Assembly: GCA_002170535.1 (NCBI GenBank)
Contig: NHDW01000008.1
Span: forward strand, 86,365 to 147,662
Reading direction: 5' to 3'
DNA: 61,298 bases
DNA from: Methylococcaceae bacterium TMED69
GTDB lineage: Bacteria > Pseudomonadota > Gammaproteobacteria > Ga0077536
Positions 1 through 8,632 of the stretch are shown one piece after another. The notes beneath the pieces are model-generated. The model made no database searches. It saw nothing but the letters and a program-made list of their open reading frames with translations, and was not told the origin of the DNA. How positions within the stretch are numbered: the stretch's first letter is position 1; each line of letters starts with the position of its first letter. The translations under genes and the position numbers were made by a program.

Positions 1-447
1 CTAGTAGCTGCGTTGCTAGCAGATGTATCTGTTGCAGGAAGGTCTGCTAAAATTTTAGACGGTCATACCAGGCTGGGGGTTGCAGCCGGCGATGCGGCAG
101 TAATTAATTGGCCGCTCCTGTGTGGTATGGCTAAAGCAAAATATCATTTGCTACTTAATAAACCGATTGATGGGACCGAGGCGGAGAGGATAGGGTTGGT
201 ATCTTTGTGTGTCGAAGACGATGTACTGCTCGATACAGCCTTAGAAATTGCTAATAAATTAGCTGTTTCCTCACAACCAGCGATTCGCTGGACAAAGTAT
301 GCCTTAAACAACTGGTACAGGATGGCAGGGCCTAGTTTTGACGTTTCTACGGCGCTTGAGATGCTCGGTTTTACTATGAGCGACGCACAGGAAGGGCTGA
401 CTTCTCTAAAGGAAAAGCGGGAACCTAATTTTGGGGGTGAGTTGTGA
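1..447 (+). CDS. Enoyl-CoA hydratase/isomerase family protein (5'-truncated by window edge)
   Basis: This is the C-terminal part of a crotonase-fold protein. The frame is open from base 1, so the TTG start in the ORF track is an artefact of the window edge and the gene begins upstream. The segment [15 protein letters not shown] followed by a GLVS turn is typical of the crotonase core after the oxyanion-hole region. The position that holds the catalytic Glu in classical hydratases (PE-x-x-LG) reads DGHTRLG, as in a common subfamily with His there, so simple hydration of enoyl-CoA is not certain. The next gene starts 47 bp downstream on the same strand. The family call is solid; the substrate is unknown. 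Confidence 0.85.
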   Translation, partial: LVAALLADVSVAGRSAKILDGHTRLGVAAGDAAVINWPLLCGMAKAKYHLLLNKPIDGTEAERIGLVSLCVEDDVLLDTALEIANKLAVSSQPAIRWTKYALNNWYRMAGPSFDVSTALEMLGFTMSDAQEGLTSLKEKREPNFGGEL

Positions 448-494
448 CTAAAAACAAGTTACATTATATGGGAGGTTATAAAAAGGAAGGGAAA

Positions 495-2207
495 ATGAAT
501 ATATCGAAAAATTTTAAGGTCCTATTAGCTGTGGGTTTGCTCAGCTTTTTGGTCGCCTGTAATAAAACAGAGGAGCAAGCGGAAAAACTTTCTATTTCTG
601 CCGTTACAAACGAGACGCTTCTTAATAGTTCGGCAAAAACCGATGGCTGGTATATGTATGGAGGATCTTATGAGAACTGGAGACACAGCGGTCTCAAACA
701 AATAAATCGGAGGAATGTTAGTTCTTTAGTCCCTAAGTGGGTTTTTCAGCCCGGGATCAAAGGTCAACTGTCCGGATCTCCGCTGGTTATCGATGGAATC
801 ATGTATTTAAGCGCAGCATATAATAATTTATGGGCGCTAAATGCAGAAACTGGCGAACCAATTTGGCATTACGAGCGAGATTTACCCACAGACCTGAGAA
901 TATGTTGCGGACCAGCAAACAGGGGTGTATCAGTCGCCGGAAGTAAGCTATTTATGGCGACATTAGATGCGTATCTAATCGCCATGGACAGAGAAACTGG
1001 GGAGGTTCTCTGGGAAGTACAGTTGGAAGATCATCAAAAAGGTTATTCAGGAACGAGCGCTCCGCTAATTGTTGATGATTTGGTAATCACAGGGATAGCC
1101 GGCGGTGAGTTTGGGGCTAGGGGGTTTATAGATGCATATGAAGCCTCTACAGGAAAAAGAGTTTGGAGAACGTACTCCGTACCTTCCGCTGGTGAAAAAG
1201 GGGTAGAAACGTGGGACGGGGAATCTTGGAAAACGGGTGGTTCACCGACTTGGGCAGTAGGCACATACGACAAAGAAACACACACGCTTTACTGGCCTAC
1301 GGGAAACCCTTCCCCAGACTGGAACGGAGATGCGAGAAAAGGAGATAATTTATTCTCAAACTCTCTTCTTGCGCTTGATCCAGAAACTGGAGAGATGAAG
1401 TGGTATTTTCAATTCACCCCACACGATGTTTGGGATTTTGATGCTACAAATCCCGTTGTTCTTACTGATATGAAAATTGATGGAGTTGAGAAAAGGGTTT
1501 TGGTACAACCTAATAGAAATGGCTATGTGTATGTGATTGATGCTAGCGATGGCGCTTTCCTAAAGGGTTTTCAATATGTGGATCAACTTAATTGGTCAAA
1601 GGGGTTGGATGAAAACGGACGTCCAATAGTAGATTATGATTTCGTACCAACCTCAGAGTCTAAAACAGCTAATAATAGTTGTCCTGGAGCAATTGGCGGT
1701 CATAATGGCGCTTGGTCTTGGGCTTTCAACCCCAACCAGAAAATCATGTATGTTGCGAGTATAGAAGCCTGCAATAGAATGGTAAAGCGGGTTGACACCT
1801 ATAATGCAGGTGATCCTTTTTGGGGCGGCGGTCCGGTTGAAACAGATAAAGATAGTGGGAACAACTACGGGAATTTCTTGGCAATTGACCCAGTGTCGCA
1901 GTCAATTAAATGGAAATACAAAGACAAATACCCAATGGTGTCTGGCGCATTATCTACTGACGGGGATGTGGTGTTTACTGCTAACCAAGAGGGTTATGCG
2001 ATGGGTTTTGATGCTTTGAATGGAGATTTATTATGGAAGTTTCAAATGGGTACATCTGCAAGAGGGCAGCCTATTACTTGGGAGCAGGGCGGTAAACAAT
2101 ATGTGGCGATTACTAGCGGCGGTGGGGGCTTAGCCGTAGAAATAGTAGGCGAACCGCCAATGGTAACTAGGGGTAATGCCCTTATGGTGTTTGCTTTACC
2201 AAAATAA
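495..2207 (+). CDS. PQQ-dependent (quinoprotein) dehydrogenase, lipoprotein
   Basis: The track starts this ORF at GTG 444. I prefer ATG 495 because it follows a purine-rich AAGGAAGGGA and opens a lipoprotein signal (MNISKNFKVLLAVGLLSFLVAC, Cys22 the acylated residue). The body (about 570 aa) is an eight-bladed quinoprotein propeller with repeated A-x-TGE-x-xW motifs and an adjacent-cysteine pair (RICCGP, Cys137-Cys138), the vicinal disulphide typical of PQQ alcohol dehydrogenases. There is no CxxCH haem motif, so electrons must leave to a separate carrier; the azurin at 18600 is one candidate (inference). It probably oxidises an alcohol or aldehyde on the periplasmic face of a membrane. A strong terminator follows directly. 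Confidence 0.9.
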   Translation: MNISKNFKVLLAVGLLSFLVACNKTEEQAEKLSISAVTNETLLNSSAKTDGWYMYGGSYENWRHSGLKQINRRNVSSLVPKWVFQPGIKGQLSGSPLVIDGIMYLSAAYNNLWALNAETGEPIWHYERDLPTDLRICCGPANRGVSVAGSKLFMATLDAYLIAMDRETGEVLWEVQLEDHQKGYSGTSAPLIVDDLVITGIAGGEFGARGFIDAYEASTGKRVWRTYSVPSAGEKGVETWDGESWKTGGSPTWAVGTYDKETHTLYWPTGNPSPDWNGDARKGDNLFSNSLLALDPETGEMKWYFQFTPHDVWDFDATNPVVLTDMKIDGVEKRVLVQPNRNGYVYVIDASDGAFLKGFQYVDQLNWSKGLDENGRPIVDYDFVPTSESKTANNSCPGAIGGHNGAWSWAFNPNQKIMYVASIEACNRMVKRVDTYNAGDPFWGGGPVETDKDSGNNYGNFLAIDPVSQSIKWKYKDKYPMVSGALSTDGDVVFTANQEGYAMGFDALNGDLLWKFQMGTSARGQPITWEQGGKQYVAITSGGGGLAVEIVGEPPMVTRGNALMVFALPK

Positions 2208-2213
2208 AAAACC

Positions 2214-2245
2214 GGCCGATTGGAAACATGCCAATCGGCCTTTTT
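2214..2245 (+). terminator. Rho-independent terminator after the PQQ dehydrogenase
   Basis: A perfect 10-bp stem GGCCGATTGG/CCAATCGGCC with a 7-nt loop is followed directly by TTTTT. It begins 7 bp after the dehydrogenase stop codon, and separates that gene from the LLM oxidoreductase downstream. Confidence 0.93.
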
Positions 2246-2266
2246 ATATAGCTAGAGGATTTAGTT

Positions 2267-3130
2267 GTGAATGTTGAAAAATTAGGGGTATTTACTTTTA
2301 CCGATGTCATGAATAGCGATGATCTCAAGACCTTTGCTTGTCGTGCAGAGCAACTCGGATATTCAAGAATATGGTATCCTGAGGCGTTCTCCTATGAAAG
2401 CTTCTGTCTTGGCGGTTACTTGCTTAATTGCACGAAGACGATAGGAGTAGCAAGTGGGATAGCAAATATCTATGCTCGTGATGCGAGCGCCTCGGCGATG
2501 GGTTATGTTAGTCTTAATAAGTTATATCAAGGTAGGTTCACATTGGGACTAGGCGTCTCTCATGCGCCTTTTGTTGAACAAAGGGGACACACATACGGCT
2601 CACCAGTAAAAGAGATGAGCGATTACATTAAAAATATGAAACTTACTTTTCAAAGTTTAGAATATAAAGATGAAAGAAATATCTTTATTGCCGCATTAGG
2701 GCCAAAAATGAGCGCCTTGGCTTCAGCTGAAGTGACAGGTGTTTTTCCGTATAATATAACTAGTGCTCAAGTAGAGCTATCAAGAAAATCCATGGGCTCA
2801 ACTGGTGCGATCTGTTGCGAACAAAAGATTTGTTTAACTAGTGACAAGAATAAGGCTAGAGAAATAGCTAGAACTAATTTAGAATTTTATCTTTCGCTTC
2901 CGAACTATCAAAATAACTGGCTGAGATTAGGTTTCGATAGTAGCGATTTTAAAAATGGAGGTTCGGAAAGATTTTTAGACAGCATGGTGATATCCGGTGA
3001 TAGAATTGAGATCAGAGACAAACTGAATGAATATTTTGAGAAGGGCGCAGATGAATTGGTGATTCAGCCATTAAAAGCAAACGGTCAGCCAGGACCAGAC
3101 TTGGATGCTCTTGAACAAATTATACAGTGA
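2267..3130 (+). CDS. LLM-class flavin/F420-dependent oxidoreductase (paralog of 40909-41793)
   Basis: A 287-aa luciferase-like TIM-barrel protein. It has the family motifs W-x-PEAF near the N-terminus, SGIANIYARDA in strand 4 and GRFTLGLGVSH before the flavin-binding loop. It starts at GTG with GAGGA about 8 bp upstream. It shares long motif blocks with the protein at 40909-41793 (SGIAN-x-YARDA, RGH, NGGS-x-R), so the two are paralogs; this type resembles the MSMEG_4141-like F420 group, though I cannot tell FMN from F420 use. The RibA paralog starts 15 bp downstream, which suggests co-transcription and a link to flavin or deazaflavin supply (inference). Confidence 0.85.
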   Translation: MNVEKLGVFTFTDVMNSDDLKTFACRAEQLGYSRIWYPEAFSYESFCLGGYLLNCTKTIGVASGIANIYARDASASAMGYVSLNKLYQGRFTLGLGVSHAPFVEQRGHTYGSPVKEMSDYIKNMKLTFQSLEYKDERNIFIAALGPKMSALASAEVTGVFPYNITSAQVELSRKSMGSTGAICCEQKICLTSDKNKAREIARTNLEFYLSLPNYQNNWLRLGFDSSDFKNGGSERFLDSMVISGDRIEIRDKLNEYFEKGADELVIQPLKANGQPGPDLDALEQIIQ

Positions 3131-3145
3131 TATTTAACATTTATT

Positions 3146-3964
3146 ATGTTTAGCTACGTTGATCCAAGTGTTGCAGAAAAGCTTATCAGCGACGGGAAAC
3201 TAAGGACCGTTGATTTCAATGGTGAGTTAGTTTCTAGAGAAGATGATAAAGCATATCTTTCTGTACTAGGTCCAGTCCCGATGCCAAGAAAATTCGAAGT
3301 TGATAATACGCTCAAAGAGATTAAATTAAACTGGTATTGTTTTGTGAGAAGAACTGAGTTATCCCACGTGGTCGAGACCGGTTTAAAGGTAAGTTCGAGT
3401 GATAGTGAAGAGTTTCGTCAATTAGTAACCAGCTCAATGTGTGTGAATTCAGTATTGGCTTTTCCTGGGTTCGAAACCGTAGAAACTCCGTTGGTTCGGG
3501 TACACTCGAACTGTTTGACGGGAGATGTTTTTGGTTCTTTAAGATGTGACTGTAGACCGCAGTTGGTGAAGGCTTTTGATCAGATTTCTGAATCAGATGG
3601 CGGCGCTATTGTCTATATGAGCGGTCATGAGGGTAGGGGTATTGGTCTTTGGGCGAAGGCTGCGACCTATTTGCTTCAAGACGAAGGTCAAAACACTTAC
3701 CAAGCAAATCGCAGTTTAGGGTTGCCAGAGGATTCACGTGATTTCAGCGATGCGGCGGTTGTCCTGAAATTTCTAACCAAAGGCAAATCGATTAATCTCA
3801 TTTCTAATAACCCTGAGAAAAAAAGACAGCTAGAGGCATCAGGGCAACGTGTAGCCTCAACGGTACCGATAATGACTGGTAAAAATGAATATAACAAAAA
3901 ATATTTGTCGTCGAAAAAAGAAAAAGGTCATTTTATTTCAGATGAGTATTTAGGCACTGAATAA
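3146..3964 (+). CDS. ribA: GTP cyclohydrolase II (RibA-like), N-terminally extended
   Basis: GTP cyclohydrolase II opens GTP to the pyrimidine that starts riboflavin (and deazaflavin) synthesis. The signature RVHSNCLTGDVFGSLRCDC supplies the three zinc-ligand cysteines (Cys123, Cys134, Cys136). HEGRGIGLW follows, where the usual form is QEGRGIGL, and SNNPEK closes the core. At 272 aa it is about 75 residues longer than E. coli RibA, all of it N-terminal, with no DHBP synthase domain. No convincing Shine-Dalgarno precedes the ATG, so the start is uncertain. It lies 15 bp after an LLM oxidoreductase rather than in a rib cluster, so it may be a second, specialised copy. Confidence 0.85.
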   Translation: MFSYVDPSVAEKLISDGKLRTVDFNGELVSREDDKAYLSVLGPVPMPRKFEVDNTLKEIKLNWYCFVRRTELSHVVETGLKVSSSDSEEFRQLVTSSMCVNSVLAFPGFETVETPLVRVHSNCLTGDVFGSLRCDCRPQLVKAFDQISESDGGAIVYMSGHEGRGIGLWAKAATYLLQDEGQNTYQANRSLGLPEDSRDFSDAAVVLKFLTKGKSINLISNNPEKKRQLEASGQRVASTVPIMTGKNEYNKKYLSSKKEKGHFISDEYLGTE

Positions 3965-4025
3965 ATGTTTGAATTCAGATTAATCTCTATTGTAGACTGC
4001 ATGAAGAATTTAGGAGTTTTCAAGT

Positions 4026-4886
4026 ATGCTATCGAACCGTAATTGCCATTTAGCAACCTTGCTATTATTATTTTTTACCGTGAACTTTAGCTCATTTGCA
4101 TTTGCAAAGGACGTTAAACTTTACCAAGTGTCTAGTGGTGTTCTCAAATTTGACAAAGGTTGGTTAACTGCAATGAAAGACGTTGGAAAAATATTAGAGT
4201 TTCCTGTAGCTATGTATATTATCGACCATCCCCGAGGTCTTGTTGTTTACGATACAGGAATGAATGTTGCAGTTTCTGATGGAAAATGTGATAGCTATTG
4301 GGGAAGCGGACTATGTTCGGCATTCCTGCCCATTCAACGAAGGGATGAGGTTATAGATAAATGGCTCGAAAAATTTGGTTACAAGGTTTCTGATGTAAAG
4401 TATGTTATTTATTCCCACATGCACTTAGATCATGCTGGAAATATGGAGATGTTCCCTGATGCGATACACGTTCTTCAGAAAGCAGAATTAAAAGCGGCAT
4501 GGTGGCCAGAGAAGTTTCAAAGAGCTGCTTTCGTACTTAAAGACTTTGATGGGACTAGGAACTTTAATTTTCTAGAGATTGAAGGAGATTTTGATCTTTT
4601 CAATGATGGTAAAATTAAAATTATAGAAACTATAGGGCACACCCAGGGTCATCAATCTCTAATGGTTAAATTAAAAAATACGGGTACATTGTTTCTTGCT
4701 GGAGATGCAATCTATACATCTGATAATGAGGCTGGAGTAATACCAGGCATCACATGGAATACATATGAGTCGATGAAGTCTATTGATCGGTTGAAAATGT
4801 TACGTGACTCTCATCAGGGTGAGATTTGGTACTCTCACGGGATTGACCAATATAACCAACACAAACATGACGCTGCTTATGATTAG
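4026..4886 (+). CDS. Secreted metallo-beta-lactamase-fold hydrolase, AHL-lactonase-like
   Basis: A 286-aa protein with a Sec signal peptide (hydrophobic run LATLLLLFFTVNFSSFAFA, cleavage expected before KDVKL). The dinuclear zinc site is intact: SHMHLDHAG gives His131-x-His133-x-Asp135-His136. GHTQGHQS and GDAIYT carry the later metal ligands. This spacing and the GHTxGHQSL block match the AiiA-type N-acyl-homoserine lactonase group more than class B beta-lactamases. The likely reaction is hydrolysis of a lactone or ester in the periplasm; the real substrate is unknown. The ABC operon begins about 50 bp downstream. Confidence 0.82.
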   Translation: MLSNRNCHLATLLLLFFTVNFSSFAFAKDVKLYQVSSGVLKFDKGWLTAMKDVGKILEFPVAMYIIDHPRGLVVYDTGMNVAVSDGKCDSYWGSGLCSAFLPIQRRDEVIDKWLEKFGYKVSDVKYVIYSHMHLDHAGNMEMFPDAIHVLQKAELKAAWWPEKFQRAAFVLKDFDGTRNFNFLEIEGDFDLFNDGKIKIIETIGHTQGHQSLMVKLKNTGTLFLAGDAIYTSDNEAGVIPGITWNTYESMKSIDRLKMLRDSHQGEIWYSHGIDQYNQHKHDAAYD

Positions 4887-4933
4887 TCAATGAAACGGCC
4901 AAACCCAAAGACTATTTGTTAAAAAACTCTTTC

Positions 4934-5644
4934 ATGACGCCCGTTCTTCTTGATATTGCGAATGTAAGTAAATATTTCCACAAAAATCAGATACTTCATA
5001 GTGTCAGTCTATCTGTCTCGAAAAATGAGGTAGTTGGTCTAGTCGGCCCAAATGGCGTTGGTAAGACTACAATGATGAGGTTGGCGCTAGGCACTTTGAA
5101 GCCAGATGCGGGAGTTATTACACGCTTTGAGCATGCAAAAGACCAAAAAAGTGCTTTGCAACTTGGTTATATGCCAGAGGCAAGCCCGTTGTTTGAAACC
5201 TATAAAGTTGAATCATACCTGAAATTAATATCAAAAATAAAAAAAAATTCTGATAGTTATGATTATGAAGAAATAGAGAGCATCATAAGTCAATTCGACT
5301 TGCGTGACATCAGGGATCGGACGCTTGGAAATCTATCAAAGGGTACAAAGCAAAGGGTTGGTTTAGCCCAAGCTTTTCTCGGTAGCCCTGATTTGCTACT
5401 TCTTGATGAGCCATTTAGTGGCTTGGATCCTATCCAAAATAAAGAAATAAAAGATATAGTACTTGGTGCGTCCAAGAAAGCTGGTATTTTATTATCGACT
5501 CACTTAATTCACGATGTAGTTACATTATGTGACCGGGCATTTCTACTAAATCAAGGAAAAATTTTCGAATTAGATATCGCTAATTGTAATGAGGACGAAT
5601 TAACGTCACGAATAATAGAGCTTATAAAAGGAAGAAGAGAATGA
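4934..5644 (+). CDS. ABC transporter ATP-binding protein (GldA-like)
   Basis: A cytoplasmic ABC ATPase of about 236 aa. Walker A is GPNGVGKTT, the signature is LSKGTKQRVG (a K-for-G variant of LSGGQ), Walker B is LLLLDEPFSGLDP and the H-loop is LSTH. The ORF track starts at TTG 4916. ATG 4934 is equally placed and begins the homologous part (TPVLLDIANVSKYF), so I chose it; neither start has a clear ribosome site. The stop overlaps the permease start (ATGA), so the genes are translationally coupled. Together with the next two genes it forms a GldA-F-G-type exporter or ABC-2 complex. Confidence 0.88.
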   Translation: MTPVLLDIANVSKYFHKNQILHSVSLSVSKNEVVGLVGPNGVGKTTMMRLALGTLKPDAGVITRFEHAKDQKSALQLGYMPEASPLFETYKVESYLKLISKIKKNSDSYDYEEIESIISQFDLRDIRDRTLGNLSKGTKQRVGLAQAFLGSPDLLLLDEPFSGLDPIQNKEIKDIVLGASKKAGILLSTHLIHDVVTLCDRAFLLNQGKIFELDIANCNEDELTSRIIELIKGRRE

Positions 5645-6360
5645 TTAAAATTCTTTTTTTAAAAGATTTAAATCTTTTTTTTCAATCACCAATGGGATTT
5701 CTGATTATTTCAAGTTACTGGTTGCTTACAGGGTTTTTTTTTAGTTTTAATACTGTTTTCGTGTCAGCGGTTGATATGGTAAGTGGATTCCATAATATGT
5801 GTATTTTACTCTTATTTTTCACTCCTATAATTACTATGCGATGTTTTTCGGAAGAATATCGAAACGGAACTTTAGAGTTATTCCTAGCTTATGGTGTACA
5901 TGAATTTGATATTGTTATGGCAAAGTTTCTATTCCTTACCTGTATACTTTTTATTTTGATCGCGGGTAGCCTGCCATCAGTTGGTATCTTGATACTGTTT
6001 TCTGAGCCTGATTTGGGACCTATTTTTGGGGGATATCTCGGCTTATTACTTCTTGGCTTATCTTTCTTTTCGATCGGTTTACTCTCGTCCACTCTGTCAG
6101 TATTTCAAATAGTATCGGCTGTTATTGCTTGGTTTATATTATTATTCCTTTGGTTTATCGACTATTTCAGCGTATTTGTGGAGGGTGTTTCAAAGGAGTT
6201 TTTAATGTTTATTAGTTTTTCTAATAATTATATTGATCTTATTAGAGGCGTCTTTGATCTTTCCTCTAGCTTATACTTTCTAAGTGTTTGTGTCTTTTGC
6301 TTATTTTTAAGCTTCAAGTTATTACTCTATAGAAAAAGCCATGGAAGGGTGACTGTGTGA
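5641..6360 (+). CDS. ABC-2 type permease (GldF-like)
   Basis: A 239-aa integral membrane protein with six hydrophobic stretches. It carries the ABC-2 permease pattern of a conserved MRCFSEEYRNGTLEL loop after the second membrane segment, which contacts the ATPase. It overlaps the ATPase gene by 4 bp and the following gene by 4 bp (GTGA). In Bacteroidetes such permeases (GldF) serve gliding. Proteobacterial homologs sit in similar operons of unknown role, so only transport or extrusion driven by the ATPase is supported here. Confidence 0.85.
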   Translation: MIKILFLKDLNLFFQSPMGFLIISSYWLLTGFFFSFNTVFVSAVDMVSGFHNMCILLLFFTPIITMRCFSEEYRNGTLELFLAYGVHEFDIVMAKFLFLTCILFILIAGSLPSVGILILFSEPDLGPIFGGYLGLLLLGLSFFSIGLLSSTLSVFQIVSAVIAWFILLFLWFIDYFSVFVEGVSKEFLMFISFSNNYIDLIRGVFDLSSSLYFLSVCVFCLFLSFKLLLYRKSHGRVTV

Positions 6361-7709
6361 CGACGCACTTCGCGGATTTTGTTAAATCTTTTCTTTTTTT
6401 GTGCTTTCTTATAATTTTTAATTTATTTGTGAGTACTCTTAATTACCGCTATGACTTCACCGATCAAAAAATTTTTAGTTTATCTGCTAAAACTAAAGAA
6501 TTTATTAAATCTATTGATCAACCTGTATCTATATACTATGCCTACGATATAAGAAACCGAGTTTTAAAAGATGCTGCCAATACTTTACGTCTTTTTGCAA
6601 ATGAATCTGAAAAGTTAAGGCTGGAAATATTCGATCCGGTAATTGAACCTTCACTAGCTGAAAAGCACGGAATTAGATTTGCGGGTACTGCGGTGGTCCG
6701 TTCAGGTGATCGCAGGGTCGAAATAAACTTATTTGATGAAGTGTCCTTTGTTAATGGTTTGATACAGGTTGTATCTAATAGTCGTGGTAAAATTTGTTTT
6801 ACTACAGGCCACCTAGAAAGCGATCCGTTCAGTATGCAAACCCATGACCATTATGAAGGAGGCAGTCATAATCATACTTTCGGTGGCAAGCCTCTTACAA
6901 TCCATGAGAAACATGGCATGGGAGAGGCCTATAATTCTCTGATTACATTGGGGTTTGCTATCGAAAAGTTATTTTTAGCAAAGCAATCGGATTCAATTAA
7001 TGATTGTTTAGTGATGGTAATTGCATCTCCACAAAGAGAGTTTATGCAAACCGAGGTTGAGACGATTAAAAAGTATCTAACTGATGGAGGTAATCTATTG
7101 TTGATGCTCGAGCCTGGTGTAGATACCGGATTAAAAAGAATTTTAACGGAATATGGGGTTTCCTGGAAATTGGATTTTATTTATGATGAATACAGTCACC
7201 TTCGAGCGGACAAATATGCTATTGCAGTTACGCGGTATCCTAAACATAAAATCACAAGAGATCTTGCCTTGACAGTATTTCCAGGAGCGGTTGCCCTCGA
7301 ACCTGAAATTATAAATGGCAATGCTGAAATCAAGCCCAGTTTTATTCCATTAATACAAACTTCAGGCAGGGCTGGCTCCGAAAGGGTTAAAGATTTAAAT
7401 GACCAGAAATTAATTGGATTAATCGTAAAAAGTAAGGCTAATAGTTCAACCATAGCCATTTTGGGAGACGGGGACTTCGCCACAAATTCTTTTTATGATG
7501 TGGGCGACAATGGTAGATTGTTCACCCGTCTTATAAATGAATTGGCGGAGATAGAAAATGTTTTACAATTGGAACCAAAAAGTTACAAGCAAGATGTCCT
7601 TAGTTTAACTAGTAAACAAGCCTCGGTGCTATTTCTAACAGCCACACTAGCCTTGCCAATTATATTTTTAATGCTAGGAATATATGTTTTTTTCCGTTCT
7701 CGTGTATAG
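6357..7709 (+). CDS. GldG-like ABC-associated periplasmic-domain protein with His-rich segment
   Basis: A 450-aa protein with an N-terminal membrane anchor (FLCFLIIFNLFVSTLNYRYD), a large extracytoplasmic domain and a C-terminal membrane helix (VLFLTATLALPIIFLMLGIYVFF). The opening FTDQKIFSLSAKTKEFIKSIDQPVSIYY and the segment GGNLLLMLEPGVDTG are typical of GldG/ABC-auxiliary proteins. It starts at GTG inside the permease stop (GTGA overlap). Unusual is a histidine cluster at roughly residues 162-190 (HDHYEGGSHNH and later HEKHG), which could bind zinc or copper. It probably forms the external part of the ABC complex. Confidence 0.78.
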   Translation: MTTHFADFVKSFLFLCFLIIFNLFVSTLNYRYDFTDQKIFSLSAKTKEFIKSIDQPVSIYYAYDIRNRVLKDAANTLRLFANESEKLRLEIFDPVIEPSLAEKHGIRFAGTAVVRSGDRRVEINLFDEVSFVNGLIQVVSNSRGKICFTTGHLESDPFSMQTHDHYEGGSHNHTFGGKPLTIHEKHGMGEAYNSLITLGFAIEKLFLAKQSDSINDCLVMVIASPQREFMQTEVETIKKYLTDGGNLLLMLEPGVDTGLKRILTEYGVSWKLDFIYDEYSHLRADKYAIAVTRYPKHKITRDLALTVFPGAVALEPEIINGNAEIKPSFIPLIQTSGRAGSERVKDLNDQKLIGLIVKSKANSSTIAILGDGDFATNSFYDVGDNGRLFTRLINELAEIENVLQLEPKSYKQDVLSLTSKQASVLFLTATLALPIIFLMLGIYVFFRSRV

Positions 7710-8220
7710 CAACATAATTAAGAGCAACGTGCTAAGGTTAATTTTGTTAATTTTTTTAGCTTCCTGTGAATCGGAATACAAGGCTCACTCCCATCAATTA
7801 CTAGATCAATTTTTATTTAATTGCTCAAAAATAACCTCGGCTACCGTTGAAATTAACAGAGTGCTTCCAAGTGGGGGGAAGGAATCGATAAAAAAGTTGT
7901 TCGAATTTTCTGAATTAACGAGTCCGAAATCAGTTTTGAAAACAATGTGTGTCGCAAAAGTGGAGAGGAATTTTAAAGTGAGGGCAAATCGGCTTGAGAT
8001 GTATAATTTGGGCAAGACTTATAATGCAAAGATAAAGCTGAATTTTTCTGATAGTCAGTCTATAAAATTATATTTTGGTAGGACGACGCCTGATAGTTTT
8101 GGGCAGTATGTAAAAATAGAGAAGACACTAAGTTTTACGAGTTTATATAGACCGACCATCGAAGTTTTGATTGTCCCTGCTTATCATTTGAATGCTGTAG
8201 CAGCAGAGGTTATAGAATAA
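7684..8220 (+). CDS. Putative small lipoprotein at the end of the ABC operon
   Basis: A 178-aa protein of no family I recognise. Its N-terminus has a hydrophobic run ending in a lipobox (LILLIFLASC), so it is likely a lipoprotein. The track's ATG overlaps the GldG-like gene by 26 bp; a GTG at 7702 would also leave a workable signal, so the exact start is open. GldFG operons elsewhere often end with a DUF4340 protein, and this shorter protein occupies that place. It contains a conserved-looking Cys (LKTMCVAKV) and an RTTPDSFGQYVKI segment. Its co-transcription with the exporter is well supported; its function is not. Confidence 0.6.
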   Translation: MFFSVLVYSNIIKSNVLRLILLIFLASCESEYKAHSHQLLDQFLFNCSKITSATVEINRVLPSGGKESIKKLFEFSELTSPKSVLKTMCVAKVERNFKVRANRLEMYNLGKTYNAKIKLNFSDSQSIKLYFGRTTPDSFGQYVKIEKTLSFTSLYRPTIEVLIVPAYHLNAVAAEVIE

Positions 8221-8266
8221 AAAGTGAATTAGTGTTATTTTTAAAGCTCCCCAAAGAGAACGCAGA

Positions 8267-8626
8267 ATGGAACATTTACTTGAAGAAATTTTATTTAGTT
8301 ATGATGCTAATCTTAGAGGGTTTGTGTTCGGCTTTGTTCATGTTGGTATAATGCTGTTGGGCTATTATACTGGATGGAGTATTAATAGATTCTTAAATTT
8401 TGCTTCTAATGGTTATGCGGCAGGTATCATAGGAGCTGGATTGTCTCATGTGATAGCCGACTTGCTCGCTAGCCTAATAGATCCCCATCTTAGAGAAATG
8501 GTCGCCGGTATTGTTGTAGGAGGGGTTGTTCCGCTTTTTGCTGTACCTTTCTTTGAGCGATATATTCAAAATCATGAAAAGACAGAAGCTCATGACGACA
8601 AAAAAAAGAATTACAGACCTCAGTAA
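8267..8626 (+). CDS. Small membrane protein of unknown function
   Basis: A 119-aa protein with about three membrane segments (FVFGFVHVGIMLLGYYTGW, YAAGIIGAGLSHVIADLLAS, MVAGIVVGGVVPLFAVPFF) and a charged cytoplasmic tail (HEKTEAHDDKKK). I do not recognise a family. It follows the ABC operon by 46 bp and may belong to it. It converges on the MoaD-like gene with only 6 bp between stop codons. Confidence 0.6.
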   Translation: MEHLLEEILFSYDANLRGFVFGFVHVGIMLLGYYTGWSINRFLNFASNGYAAGIIGAGLSHVIADLLASLIDPHLREMVAGIVVGGVVPLFAVPFFERYIQNHEKTEAHDDKKKNYRPQ

Positions 8627-8632
8627 TTAAAT

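Noticed and set aside
3900-4030. Riboswitch (FMN) near ribA
   Set aside because: No conserved RFN-element blocks seen near ribA, upstream or downstream.
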